Of a stretch of 64,000 nucleotides of DNA, positions 11,868 to 23,900 are shown one piece after another; the stretch's first letter is position 1, and every line of letters starts with the position of its first letter. The position numbers and the translations under genes are program-made. The stretch is from Panorpa germanica (Eukaryota; Arthropoda; Insecta; Mecoptera; Panorpidae), in the NCBI GenBank assembly GCA_963678705.1, contig OY783205.1, positions 2,604,001-2,668,000 of the forward strand, read 5' to 3'. The notes under the pieces were generated by a model, which was not told where the DNA came from, did no database searches, and was given only the letters and a program-made list of their open reading frames with translations.

Positions 11868-14329
11868 TATAATATAAGTAATATTAAAAATAATTTGACT
11901 TTGGAACAAAAAATAGTTTACCTTGAACTTTATTTTAATTTTTCACTACGTAACAATACATACATATATGTATGTGCTAATTTTTAAGTATATAGGTGTG
12001 TCAACAAACATCTAAATGTATACATAACTTGTGCCAAATCAATTCCATTACTATATTTTCTGTAAATAAATCAGTGAAAGTAATTAAGTAAATAAATAAT
12101 TTATTATATGTTATTATAAGACAATGTTTTATTTCTGTTTTGTTTTATTATTCGTATTGTTTGTCTCTTTCTACAGGTTAACGTTGCACTACATCAAATG
12201 AAATGGAAATAGAGCGAACTAGATTCAAAACCGGTAAAATACTTACTTTAACGAAAGCTAGTGATTTGAAAGTTGGCTTTATATAGCTTCATATAACTGG
12301 CAGGACACATTAGTGTCATTATCAAAATCCATCATCCTCCTAAAACCTTAAAGCTAAAACACTAATAAACCCGAGCCTATCCGCAAAATAAAATCACCAA
12401 TTATATAAATCAGTCAATTATATAAAATTAAAATTAAGAATCAGTGCCAGATTTGGAGGAGTAGAGGCACTGGAACAACGGATTGAAGGCCCCTAATTAT
12501 TTTCCTAATAAAAGGAACAAATTTTTTCCGTCAAGTCTTTCAAAAATTTATTGCTTGCCACAATAGAGATTGTGGAGGTCCCGGGGCAGTAGCTCCGCCT
12601 GCCCTCCCTCAAAGAGTTAAATTAAAACTTCCCACTGTTACCAAAAAAGACCTTGCTCGTGATTCACCGGTTCGCGTAGGACCTAATCCATACTTCTATC
12701 GAGCTCTCACTCATGCAATGTTTTTAATATTGCTGTCGTTCATTATTCATTGTACTCTAATGTTTCTCTGGTTACCGAAGATAGAAATAGCTCCCAATGG
12801 CAAGCGACTTTTACATCAAACAAAGAATTTAGCAACATTTTTTAAGGATTATCTTTCAGTTTAGGTAATTTTCTGAAACAAATAATATTCAAAATCTTTC
12901 CTTGCAATTGTGATTTGTAAAAAAAATTGTAATTTCGAAGGCACAAAGGCCAGGAGTTTATGCCTTGAAAATAGATGGCGCTGAAGCGTTATGCCTATAC
13001 TCAGCCTTTAAGGCAAGTAAAGTATTTATAGCTTGCATAATAAGAAGGGCCTGGTCGTGAGACTATCTGGCGTCACCATACAGTTATTCTTCGAAGCAAC
13101 CTCGTTGAAAATCCCACCGGTAAGTCATTTACGCAACTAAGCAGAGATACCACTAAGAACCGATGTGGTCATTGCATACGCTTTTCGGCTCACTTCTCCT
13201 CTCGTCTATATTTAGATAAATCCAATGCGTTTGATGTAGAATCCACACGAACGTTGATCTTAATAAATTCTTCTACAAAAGTCAGATACGTACGAGTCTG
13301 TAAAATATGAGGTTTTAGTGGATATAATAAAAGCTATATACTCGTGCATAAGTAATTTGTATATAAAATCCATATATTATATTCTATGTGTATGTGTGTG
13401 TTTGTGGTGTATACGTATACACAACACTTGTTTATCCTTTAATGCCATCTTCATAAGGTATTTCAGTATTTCCTGAAATTTCATAAACTTACCCCAAGTC
13501 CTAAACAAGAGAATATTTCACGGAAACTTACTTTGAGATTGTAATCCGGGAGGTTTATGGAAGTGTAAGGGACAGGGAGGTATTCTCTCTCTCCTTCCTG
13601 TCTTCCTAGTGCTGGTATCCCTGTCTTCCTGTCTTCCGATGTCCCCATTTTGCAGTAGATGCCGTACACTCCACTGACAACGAGTTTGTAGTCGGGAGGT
13701 TTCCTGTGTTTAGATAATCACTGACAGTTCTAAAATGGTTCTAAATTTTCATGATAAAATACAGGGTGGGCTACGGGGTTTCGATCATTTTTAAGAAACG
13801 GGAAATAATTTATTTTTGTTTGAAATAACTTTGTTAGAATTAACACAGGTTAATTGGTCGAAACTAGTGAACAACGATGTAAGAATGTCGACAAGGAACA
13901 CTTGAACCGATAGCGAACGTCTTTTGGGTGTTCCAGCGTGGTATAGTACAGCCAGAACATGTACTATTATTTGAAAACCTGCACACGAATACGTTGGTAT
14001 TTTATTATTTTGATATAAGCCATGTTATTGTCTAATTAGCCTCATCATGCGTGAGAACCTGGACTGGAAATTATGTAAGTTATTAGAATGGGATTAAATT
14101 AGATATAAGTTGAGTATTTAAAAAGTTATTAATATGGCGGCTTTTGCCGAGGGTAAAAATTGTGTTAGTTCTTAATTTACAATTTGAATAAAAAAAAGTC
14201 CTACTTTTAAAAAAATAGTTAGACAAATAACGGATATGATTTGAAAACTAAAAATATTTTAAGATTGGACCTGTTATCAAGAGTACATTCTGTAGAAAAC
14301 TATATTTAGGAAAAATAGTAAAAATACTC
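11868..14329. other. Long gene-free stretch
   Basis: No gene is recognised. A block at 12440-12640 (GGGGCAGTAGCTCCGCCTGC) and a CAGGGTGGGCTACGGGGT motif at 13762 resemble transposon ends, but no partner repeat was found. At 13540-13690 there is a short CT-rich region with repeated CCTGTCTTCC. Its 62-codon minus frame is low in complexity and not recognised. Confidence 0.4.
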
Positions 14330-14760
14330 TTATAATATGTAGGTAAGGAGAATAAGCGAAGAACTGAGGAAATAGAGCAGCATGGGGGAACGAAAGGAAG
14401 AAACAGCATTACGAAAGGAATGAAATTGCAGTAGAATAAGCAAAGAGAATGAGGATTAAGTGTGGAGGAATAATTGAGGGAAAGAGACAGAAAGATACGC
14501 CAACAAGGGAGTATTAGACCAAGAAAAATGAAATGAGAAGTACAAGAGAAGTTAGGTAAGGGAAGTTTTACCGTACACAAGGAGACAAGAAACACAAGCG
14601 GGAGGCAAAATTTGTTAGTGATAAAAGAACACGTTGAAGCATATAAGAGAGGATTGCAAGCTGCTAACAGGAGATAAGAAGGAGGAATAGAGAGAAAATC
14701 AGAGTTTAGAATGCTTAAATAGAACAGAAAAAGACAAAAAAGTGACACGAGTAGGTGAAG
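14330..14760 (+). pseudogene. Purine-rich LINE relic
   Basis: A strongly purine-rich plus strand with a frame broken by many stops. One stretch resembles the Cys/His-finger end of the same LINE family (HIREDCKL in place of the usual His-x4-Cys). The antisense 166-codon frame, rich in Leu and Phe, is the expected by-product of purine-rich coding DNA and is not a gene. Confidence 0.45.
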
Positions 14761-14889
14761 GATAAAATATCAGTAGATTTTAGTAAATTAGTTTTAAGTC
14801 AATGATATAAAATGTAATTATCGATTAATGTAGAAAAAATGTAAAGACTATATTGAAAAGATTATGAGTATATTCCAGGAATTAGATGT

Positions 14890-15270
14890 CATAAAATGTA
14901 CTGGCTAATAGGACGCAAATTCACATTATCCATACATAACAAGCTAATGCTGTATAAACAAATATTGAAATCAGTTTGGACATTTGGAATTCAGCTATGG
15001 GGCTGTACTAAGAAATGCAACATCATATGCATTCAGACTTTCCAAAATAAAGTTCTGAGGAACATAGTGAATGCACCATGGTATGTCCGCAATAGCGATG
15101 TACATAGGGATCTCAAAGTAACTACAGTAGCTAAAGAAATTACGAAAATTGCAAGAAAGCACGAGCAACGTATCCAACACCATTTCAACTTGGAAGCGTT
15201 TCACCTGCTGCACACGGATGGACTGACAAGAACATTAAAGAGAACTAAGCCATTTGAGCTAGTATGATGA
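14890..15270 (+). pseudogene. Jockey-like LINE reverse transcriptase C-terminus
   Basis: A 123-codon open end reading YKQILKSVWTFGIQLWG, then FQNKVLRNIVNAPWYVRNSD, and ending LKRTKPFELV just before TGATGA. This is the thumb/C-terminal segment of Jockey-clade reverse transcriptases, where (P/S)(I/V)WTYGIQLWG and NAPWYV are hallmark motifs. The catalytic YADD core and everything upstream are absent, so it is a 5'-truncated copy. A related, more decayed fragment lies at 30.6-31.0 kb on the minus strand. Confidence 0.87.
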
Positions 15271-15387
15271 CCGGCATTCAACAATGGTTAATACTCTGAC
15301 ACAAAAATATTACCATTATTAAAATTAACTAGAACAAATGTTATTAGATAGTTTATATAAATAAGTTATAACAATATAATAGGTACT

Positions 15388-18300
15388 AGCTTTTACCCCC
15401 GTCGCAAACGACGTTTGTTTTTTGTGAGTGGCTTGAATTTCAAGTCAAAATTTAATTTTTAAATTGAAATAATAAATAAACTCGTCCTATATTGATTTAA
15501 CATTTAATAACAATTAATTTTTCATACAAACTGACTAAGAAAATACATTTTTTATATCAAAATAAAAAATATTTTAAATTTATGCGATATTTGAACAACT
15601 TTTTTTCAAAATTTGGGATTTTTTTTTCGATTCGTAAATAAGTTGCCAAGGTTAGGCTATATACAAAATTTCAACTTTCTAGCACAATTTTTACTCTCGG
15701 CAAATACTGCCCCCCAATAAAATTTTAAAATTTTGAATTTTTTTTTTATTAATAATATACTTAATTATTCTAGAATCCAGAAAATGAATTTTCTCCAAAG
15801 TTCCCTGCCGGGCCCCCGAATTTCTTTAACCCCCCCCTTTTTCAATTTTTGAATTTCTAATTTTTGAGAAATGTCAGCATTGAATACCTTAATATACATG
15901 CAAAATTTCAACTTTCTATCTTTTACGAATTAAAAGTAATACAGCAAAAAAGGGCTCACTTTTTTTCCAGTTTTTTCAAAATCACGGGTTTCCAGGAAAT
16001 TCAGGAATAAATCCGGGGACGCCAAAAGTCTTAGAATTTTTTTCTCTACGAAATAGACAATTTTCAAAAACTTTGACGGAGCCGTCTTCGCGCTGCCAAA
16101 CAAAGTATACTACCAAACATATAAAATCATAAATATACATTTGGAACATTATAAATAAGACTGAGTTTACCCCCGTCGCAAAACGACGTCTTTTAGGCGT
16201 GTATCGTTTGAATCCAATAAAATAATTCGTAATTACATTTCATATTTAACTGTTCTATTTTTAAATTGAAATAATAAATAAACTCGCGCACATATACACA
16301 CATATAAATTGATTAAAAAAATATTTTTTTTTTATCAAAATAAAAAATATTTTCAATTTATGCGTTATTTGACCAATTTTTTTTCAAAATTTTGGATTTT
16401 TTTTTTCGATTCGTAAATAAGTTACCAAGGTTAGCCTATATACAAAATTTCAACTTTCTAGCACAATTTTTACTCTCGGAAAATACTGCCCCCGTGCCCC
16501 CAAATAAAATTTTGAAATTTTGAATTTTTTTTTATTAATAATATACTTAATTATTCTACAATCCAGAATATGAACTTTCCATAAAGTTCCCTACTGGGCC
16601 CCCGAATTTCTTCAACCCCCCCTTTTTCAATTTTTAAAGTTCTAATTTTTGAGAAATGTCAACATTAAATAGCCTAATACACATGCAAAATTTCAACTTT
16701 CTATCTTTTCCAAATTAAAAGTAATACAGCAAAAAAGAGATCACTTTTTTTCCAGTTTTTCCAAAATTACGGGTTTCCAGGAAATTCAGGGAAAAATCCG
16801 GGGACGCCAAAAGTCTTAGAATTTTTTTTTCTACGAAATAGGAAATTTTTAAAAACTTCCCAGAAGCCGTTTTCGCGCTGCCATACAAAATTCACTACCA
16901 AACATATAAGAATATAAGATCATAAATATACACCTGGGACATTATAATATACTAGCTTTTACCCCCGTCGCAAGCGACGTCTGTTTTTTGTGTTTGGCTT
17001 GAATTTCGTGTCAAAATTTAATTCCATTTTTAAACTGAAATAATAAATAAATTCGTCCTATATTAATTTTACATATTATAACAATTAATTTTTCATACAA
17101 ACTGACTAAGGAAATATATTTTTTATATCAAAATAAAAAATATTTTCAATTCATGCGTTATTTGACCAACTTTTTTTCAAAATTTGGGATTTTTTTTCGA
17201 TTAGTAAATAAGTTATCACGGTTAGCCTATATACAAAATTTCAACTTTCTAGCACAATTTTTACACTCGGAAATTACTGCCCCCCGTGCCCCCAAATAAA
17301 ATTTTGAAATTTTGAATTTTCTTTTATTAATAATACACTTAATTATTCTAGAATCTAGAATATGAACTTTCTCCAAAGTTTTCTACCGGGCCCCCGAATT
17401 TCTTCAACCCCCCCTTTTTCAATTTTTGAATTTCTAATTTTTGCGAAATGTCAGCATAAAATACATTAATACACATGCAAAATTTCAACTTTCTATCTTT
17501 TACGAATTAAAAGTAATACAGCAAAATAGGCTTACTTTTTTTCCAGTTTTTCCAAAATTACGGGTTTCCAGGAAATTCAGGGAAAATCCGGGGACGCAAA
17601 AAGTCTTACAAAAATTTTCTCTACGAAACAGGCAATTTTCAAAAACATTGACGAAGCCGTTTTCGCGCTGCCATACAAAATTTACTACCAAACATATAAG
17701 AATATAAGATCCCTAGAGTTTACCCCCGTCGCAATGCGACGTCCTTTTGCTGTGTATGATTTGAATCCAATAAAATAATTCGTAATTACATTTGATATTT
17801 AATTCTATTTTTAAATTGAAATAATAAATAAACTCGCCACACATATAAATTGACTAAAAAATATATTTTTTTTATCAAAATAAAAAATATTTTCAATTTA
17901 TGCGCTATTTGACCAACTTTTTTTCAAAATTTGGGATTTTTTTTTTCGATTCGTAAATAAGTTACCAAGATTAGCCTATATACAAAATTTCAACTTTCTG
18001 GCACAATTTTTACTCTCGACAAATACTGCCCCCGTGCCCCCAAATAAAATTTTGGAATTTTGAATTTTTTTTTATTAATAATATACATAATTATTCTAGA
18101 ATCCAGAATATGAACTTTCTCCAAAGTTCCCTACCGGGCCCCCGAATTTCTTCAACCCCCCCTTTTTCACTTTTTGAATTTCTAATTTTTGAGAAATGTC
18201 AGAATTGAATACCTTAATACACATGCAAAATTTCAACTTTCTATCTTTTACGAATTAAAAGTAATACAGCAAAAAAGGGTTCACTTTTTTTCCAGTTTTT

Positions 18301-18508
18301 CCAAAATTACGGGTTTCCATGAAATTCAGGGAAAAATCCGAGGACGCCAAAAGTCTTAGAATTTTTTTCTCTACGAAATAGGAATTTTTTAATAACTTCC
18401 CTGGAGCCGTTTTCGCGCTGCCATACAAAATTCAGTACCAAACATATAAGATCATAAGAATATAAGAATATAAGAAAATAAACATACAGTTGGAACATTA
18501 TAATATAG
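15388..18508. repeat. Tandem array of four ~0.76-0.79-kb units
   Basis: Four head-to-tail units start near 15388, 16162, 16954 and 17715. Spacings measured at the shared TTACCCCCGTCGCA are 774, 792 and 761 bp. Each unit opens with a palindrome CGTCG(C)-A(n)-(G)CGACG, then an AT-rich part, three pyrimidine runs (GGGCCCCCGAATTTC, AACCCCCCCTTTTTC) and a conserved end (TTTCGCGCTGCCA, then CCAAACATATAAGA). Unit three ends early. No long frame is conserved among units; short minus frames sharing NFVWQRENG come from the common 3' part. The opening TACTAGCTTTTACCCCC resembles a widespread insect interspersed repeat (inference from memory). It may be satellite DNA derived from one. Confidence 0.88.
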
Positions 18509-20569
18509 GATGATAATAATAAAAAAATATATATATTCCAGGTAAATATTTTAATTTGATTTATTTTATAGAATTTTATTCATAATAATAAAACAGAATG
18601 TGCAATAGTTCAGTTTATATATCAAATTAAATTAATTCGAGTCTTTGAAACTGCTTTATCGTTCCTTACAAAGAACCCCTACGTACGGCCAGCACCTATT
18701 GTGGCCAGTATCCTATTGTGGTCCATCTCTTGAATATAAGATGCAACATAAAATATAAATTTTAAATGAAACTTGAGGTAAACACTAAAATCCATTGTGT
18801 TCGTAAGAGATCATATACGATACAATGGATATTTGCAGAGATCGGTTCCAGGATTATGGCTCCCTCTGGTCTACTCGTCATGCTTGCAACTACATCCTGG
18901 GGCAGCTACCCCGAGGGGCCATGATAAGCGATATCGGAGAGGTATAAAACTAGCCATCAAACAACAACAGATTATGGTGTTATGAGAGATCAGCCCCGGT
19001 GAGAGAGATTAAAGTGTAGTGTATTGAATATGTCACACATTCTGAAACTGTGCCATGCAATTGAAATAAATGGTGAAATGGTGAAATGGAGTCAAGAGCC
19101 GACGTTTTGATGATCTTGATGTGACGTATTCTTAACAGATCGTCAATCAGTTTGGACCGTTTATAGAAACAAACACTTGCTTTAATTTAATACTTTAATT
19201 CGCGTTGTATTTGTAATACATTTGATTTGAATGTGACGTTGTGTGACTTGTAAGTGATATTAAATATGGATCAATTTGAAGATGTAAAGGATTGATTGTT
19301 GATTTGGTGTGCTTAGTAATGGATGTGCAGTGAATGGTATTGAAAATGATTATTGGACGTGAGCTGTCCAGGTATGTATGATGGCATGCTGGATGGATGT
19401 GAGTAGTGAATGTGAATGTCGTTTAGGAGTGAAGGCAAGGTGGTAGTTGTGAAATGATGAAAGATTTGAATAAGAGAGTTTATGCCATAAACACATTTAG
19501 ATAAGGAAGAATCAAAATGTTTAAAAATGTGGCAAATAGAGAGGATGTTACTAACAGGTACATCTATCATTTCCAATATCAAAACAATTGTACAATACTA
19601 CTGAACCATAGATGGTGCTAATGTTGGTTTTCATCCTAATGGTACGCATCTGGCAATTTGTAAGCACAATAGAGTGTTGTCTGGAGTATCCTTCGCTGCT
19701 GATACTGAGCCGTATATTATGAACTGGAAGTCATTTCGATCTACTCATAGCGCAAATTAACATATCATTGCACCAGATCTTTCGGATTTCCTGCTGCATA
19801 CACACTTGCATCGTCTATTATTGTTAGTACTGTGTATTTGAGTTGTTTCGTATGAATACACTTTATTATGAGATAAATCATCTACTTGAATGATTATTAA
19901 TACCATTGTACTATACTGTCAGAACAGCCTTTTACACTACTCACGTTATGTACGAATATGCATGCTTCTCTCTATGGACAGGACACCATGTGTATTGTAG
20001 TGCGGCTCTTGTTGATGTCTAGTCGTATGAACCATGTTATGAATACGGACATATGAAATACATACAGTGGCGTGTTAATAAACACCAATGAAAATGATTA
20101 CAGTGTGTTGACCCTAAATATCATACATGTATTAAACTGAGTTTTACTGAGAGTTGAAAAATTGCCGTTAATAATATAAAATTTATCAATTACATAAGTT
20201 CATAACATTTAACAAATTACTTTATCCTTTAGGACGAAAAATTGGCATCAATATAGCATAAAAGTAGAAGTTTCATTTTATAGGAAGATGTGCTAATGCG
20301 AATCAACTACAATACACTCATCTGTAAATAGCGGGCCTCGCTAGTTGTCTGTTGCAGCGTCACAGAACCAAGAAGGAAGGGAGAGCACATTGTGAACCAT
20401 AGTCCAAATTTGTTACCTCGGTTGTGTTTCTAGGGATAATACGCACCTGAACTAAATCGCAGATGATTGCCTTATAATGTAATCTTAAAAAATCAATTTC
20501 GACATACATTTATGCCTCAACTCAACGGTAACAGTTCTTTCACTGTAGATAACAGCACTGCGAACCCGA
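18509..20569. other. Gene-free stretch
   Basis: No gene, RNA or terminal repeat is supported. Short open frames at 18797-18985 and 19313-19582 are not recognised. A ten-residue WD40-like phrase near 19620 is too short to call. Confidence 0.4.
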
Positions 20570-20739
20570 GGCACATTAAATATTTTCACTGAGCCGAAAA
20601 TATTACCAAATTTATATTTTTGTACATTAATTCACTTTATTAATTTCTTCACTCGTAATTTTAAAACGTTGTTCGCGAGTTCATATATCGTGGTCGTCGT
20701 TGTTTGTAGGTTGTTAGTATTTGTTGACATTAGTATTAT

Positions 20740-20943
20740 TGTTGGAATTACAATACATTCATTCTTAAATTAAATTACTTAAACTTGTTTTGTTTTTGTT
20801 TATATAAAAAAAAAATATATATTAAATTCAATTGTTTTATGTCTATAAGAAATATTGTATGAGGCTGTATAATTTAAGTCTGAGGACTTATTAATTAATA
20901 AAATATTTAATATATAACTGTGCATATAATATCTGCTTCAATA
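20740..20943 (+). repeat. Copia 5' LTR, 204 bp
   Basis: Starts TGTTGGAATTACA, close to the TGTTGGAATA start of the Drosophila copia LTR, and ends CTGCTTCAATA. It contains a TATATAAAA motif near 20801 and AATAAAAT near 20898 as candidate promoter and polyadenylation signals. The end is unusual in being TA, not CA, but it is fixed by the identical 3' LTR and by the target duplication. Confidence 0.95.
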
Positions 20944-20961
20944 GGTTATGGGACCAAGCTT
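20944..20961 (+). other. Copia primer-binding site
   Basis: GGTTATGGGACCAAGCTT immediately follows the LTR. Drosophila copia uses an internal initiator-Met tRNA fragment with the PBS phrase GGTTATGGGCCCAG; the similarity suggests the same half-tRNA priming here, with a few mismatches. This is inferred from resemblance only. Confidence 0.65.
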
Positions 20962-20978
20962 TAATTAAAAAAATTAAT

Positions 20979-23900
20979 ATGACGACATCAGTGAGTGCTA
21001 CAAGATTTGAGCTGTTGAGTAAGGACAATTATGAAGCCTGGAAAATTCATGTTGAGGCGCTATTGATCAAAAATGATTTGTGGGAATATGTCAGTGGTGA
21101 AAAACCGATTCCTGTTGCTGCGGAAAATAATCAAGAAGAAAGAAATGGATGGATAAAAATTGATCGTAAAGCTAAGTCAGAAGTAATATTAGCAATTAGT
21201 TCAACGGAATTGCAGCATGTCCGAGGTTGTAATACTTCTCATGAAGTTTGGCAAAAACTTGCCTCAGTTTATGCTTCCAAAGGACCTGCAAGAAAAGCTT
21301 TATTACTTAAGCAACTTATGCTTCACAAGATGTCTGAAGGTGGTGATGTCAGGGATCATGTAAACAAGTTTTTGGATATAGTTGATCGACTTGGAGCTAT
21401 GGATATTGAAGTGAATAAAGATTTATTGTCTGTAATGTTATTATATAGTCTACCAGATAGCTATGAAGGTTTTAAATGTGCTATGGAATCACGTGATGAA
21501 CTCTTGGAGGTTGAAGCTCTTAAGGTTAAGATACTTGAGAAGAGTGAAATTGGTTCAAATTCAGTTGTTGAGTTAGCTGGAAATGTAAGGGCTGAAAATC
21601 AACCGAGTTACAAAAATATTTTTAAAGGATATTGTTTTAAATGTGGAAAACAAGGACATAAGTCTCCTGAATGTCCAACTCAATTGAAACCAAATTTCAG
21701 AAGAAATAGACCAGATAGACAGAATAGATACACACAAGAAAACCAATGTTCTCAAGCGGATGATGATACTTTTGCAGTATTTAATGTTGAATTTGCTGGT
21801 AGTGTTCCAAGTTGTCGACCTTGGATTCTTGATAGTGGCTGTACAACACATTTATGTGGTGATAAACAATTATTTAAGTCTTTAAATGAAGAAATTAGTG
21901 GGAAAATAAATTTGGCTAATCAAGCAAATAGTGAAATCAAAGGAAAAGGTACTGTTAATTTGTCGATTAGTAATGGTAAACAGCTGAGGTCAGTAGATTT
22001 TTCAAACACATTATTTGTACCAGATTTAAGGTCAAATCTAGTATCAGTTGCTAAAATTACTAATAAGGATCATGAAATTCTATTTAAAAAAGATTCAGCT
22101 GTAATTATGGATATGACTGGAAATGTTAAATTTGTTGCTGAAAGGCGTGGTGATCTCTATTATTTACAAGAAGGTAATGAAGAAGCTTGTATTGGAGAAG
22201 ATAAAGCTAATTCTGAGTTATTGATGTGGCATTGTCGTATGGGTCATTTAAATGCTAAGGATTTATTTCGGGTGATTAATCAGAATACTACAAGTAAAGT
22301 AACCTCTGAACAATTGAAATGTTTGTCAAGATGTGAAGTGTGTCTACGAGGCAAGATGACAGGGTTACCGTTTTCAGGAAGTGAACGACAGAGTGAAGAA
22401 CTTCTTGAAATAGTTCATACAGATATTGTTGGACCGTTTAGGACACAATCAGTGAATGGAGCAAAATATTTTATTACATTTATTGATGATTATTCTCGAT
22501 GGTGTGAAGTATACTTTCTTAAACAGAAGAGTGGTGCACTAGAAGCTTTCAAAATGTATCAGAATCAAGCTGAACGTATGACAGGGAAGAAGATTAAGTA
22601 TCTTCAAAGTGATAATGGTAAAGAGTATTGTAATACTGAGATGGATTCTTTCCTGCGTAATCAAGGTATTCAACGTCGATTAAGTGTTGTAAGAACACCT
22701 CAGCAAAATGGTGTTGCTGAACGTTTAAATCGAACATTAGTTGAAATGGGACGATGTTTATTACTTCAATCAAATTTATCGGATATGTTTTGGACTGATG
22801 CTGTAGCTACAGCATGTCATTTGAGAAACAGATGTCCTTCAAGAAGTATTAATGGAGATACTCCTTATCAGAGATGGTTCAACAGGGATAAAGTTCATTT
22901 AAATTATTTACGAGCATTTGGATCAACTGTATATGTCTTAGATAAAGATCCAACAAAAGGCAAATTATCTAATAGATCAATGAAAGGAATTTTTGTAGGT
23001 TATCCACGTGAATCAAAAGGATACAGAATTTGGTTACCAGAAAAGAGAAAATTTATTGTTGCTCGTGATGTGAAATTTATTGAAGATAATGTTACTACAG
23101 TTTTAAAGAACCAAGAGATTAAACAGCTGATTATTAATGATTTTGAAAACAAGGATAAACCATGGATTGAATTGATAACAGGATTTAAAAATAGTAATGA
23201 GACAGAAACTTTAGATGGAATTCCAGAAGAAAATTTAGAAGATAATGAAGAAAATGAAAATTCATCTGGTATTCAATCATCTATTCAAGAAACTCCTAGA
23301 AGAAACTCAAGAGAATATACTAGAGAAGAAAGAAGAGGACCAGGAAGACCAAAATTAATTAAAACAGGTTTGAAAGGACGTCCCAGAAAATTATTTTCAA
23401 AAGTTAATAATTGTGAAGTTAAAGAAAGGATTGAATCTGATTCTAATGAAGATAATAATGATAATGATAATATATTTGTTGGAGTAGCTGAAGTTAAATT
23501 GGAAGATGCTATTAATTCTCAAGAGTGTGCTGAGTGGAAGAGAGCAATTAAATCAGAAGTCATAAGTTTATTAAAAAATGATACTTGGAATATTGTAAAA
23601 TTACCTGAAGGTCAAAGTGTTGTGGGAAGTCGAATGATTTTAACAAATAAATTTGGATCAGATGGGCTTATTGAAAAAAGAAAAGCTCGTATTGTTGCAA
23701 AAGGTTATAGTCAGAAATATGGTATTGATTATGATCAAACTTTTGCTCCAGTTGCAAGAATGGAACCAATGAGACTTTTAATTGCATTGTCTGTGGAATT
23801 AAAACTTGTAATAAGACAATTTGATGTTGTAACTGCCTATTTAAATGGAATATTAGAAGAAAATGTTTATATGGAAATACCGGATATGCTACATGAAATT

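Noticed and set aside
12440-12640. GC-richer block resembling hAT-type element ends
   Set aside because: No inverted partner, target duplication or transposase found; resemblance rests on a single phrase.
14248-14748. 166-codon minus frame rich in Leu/Phe resembling a membrane protein
   Set aside because: Antisense of purine-rich LINE sequence; the same kind of frame appears opposite every relic of that family (31.1-31.6, 35.6-36.3, 49.0-50.0, 53.6-53.9 kb).
17441-18498. Short frames in the tandem array, including minus frames sharing NFVWQRENG
   Set aside because: Not conserved in length or frame among the four units; they follow the repeat sequence.
19612-19760. WD40-like phrase GFHPNGTHLAIC
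   Set aside because: Only about a dozen residues; the frame before it has stops and no further WD repeat follows.
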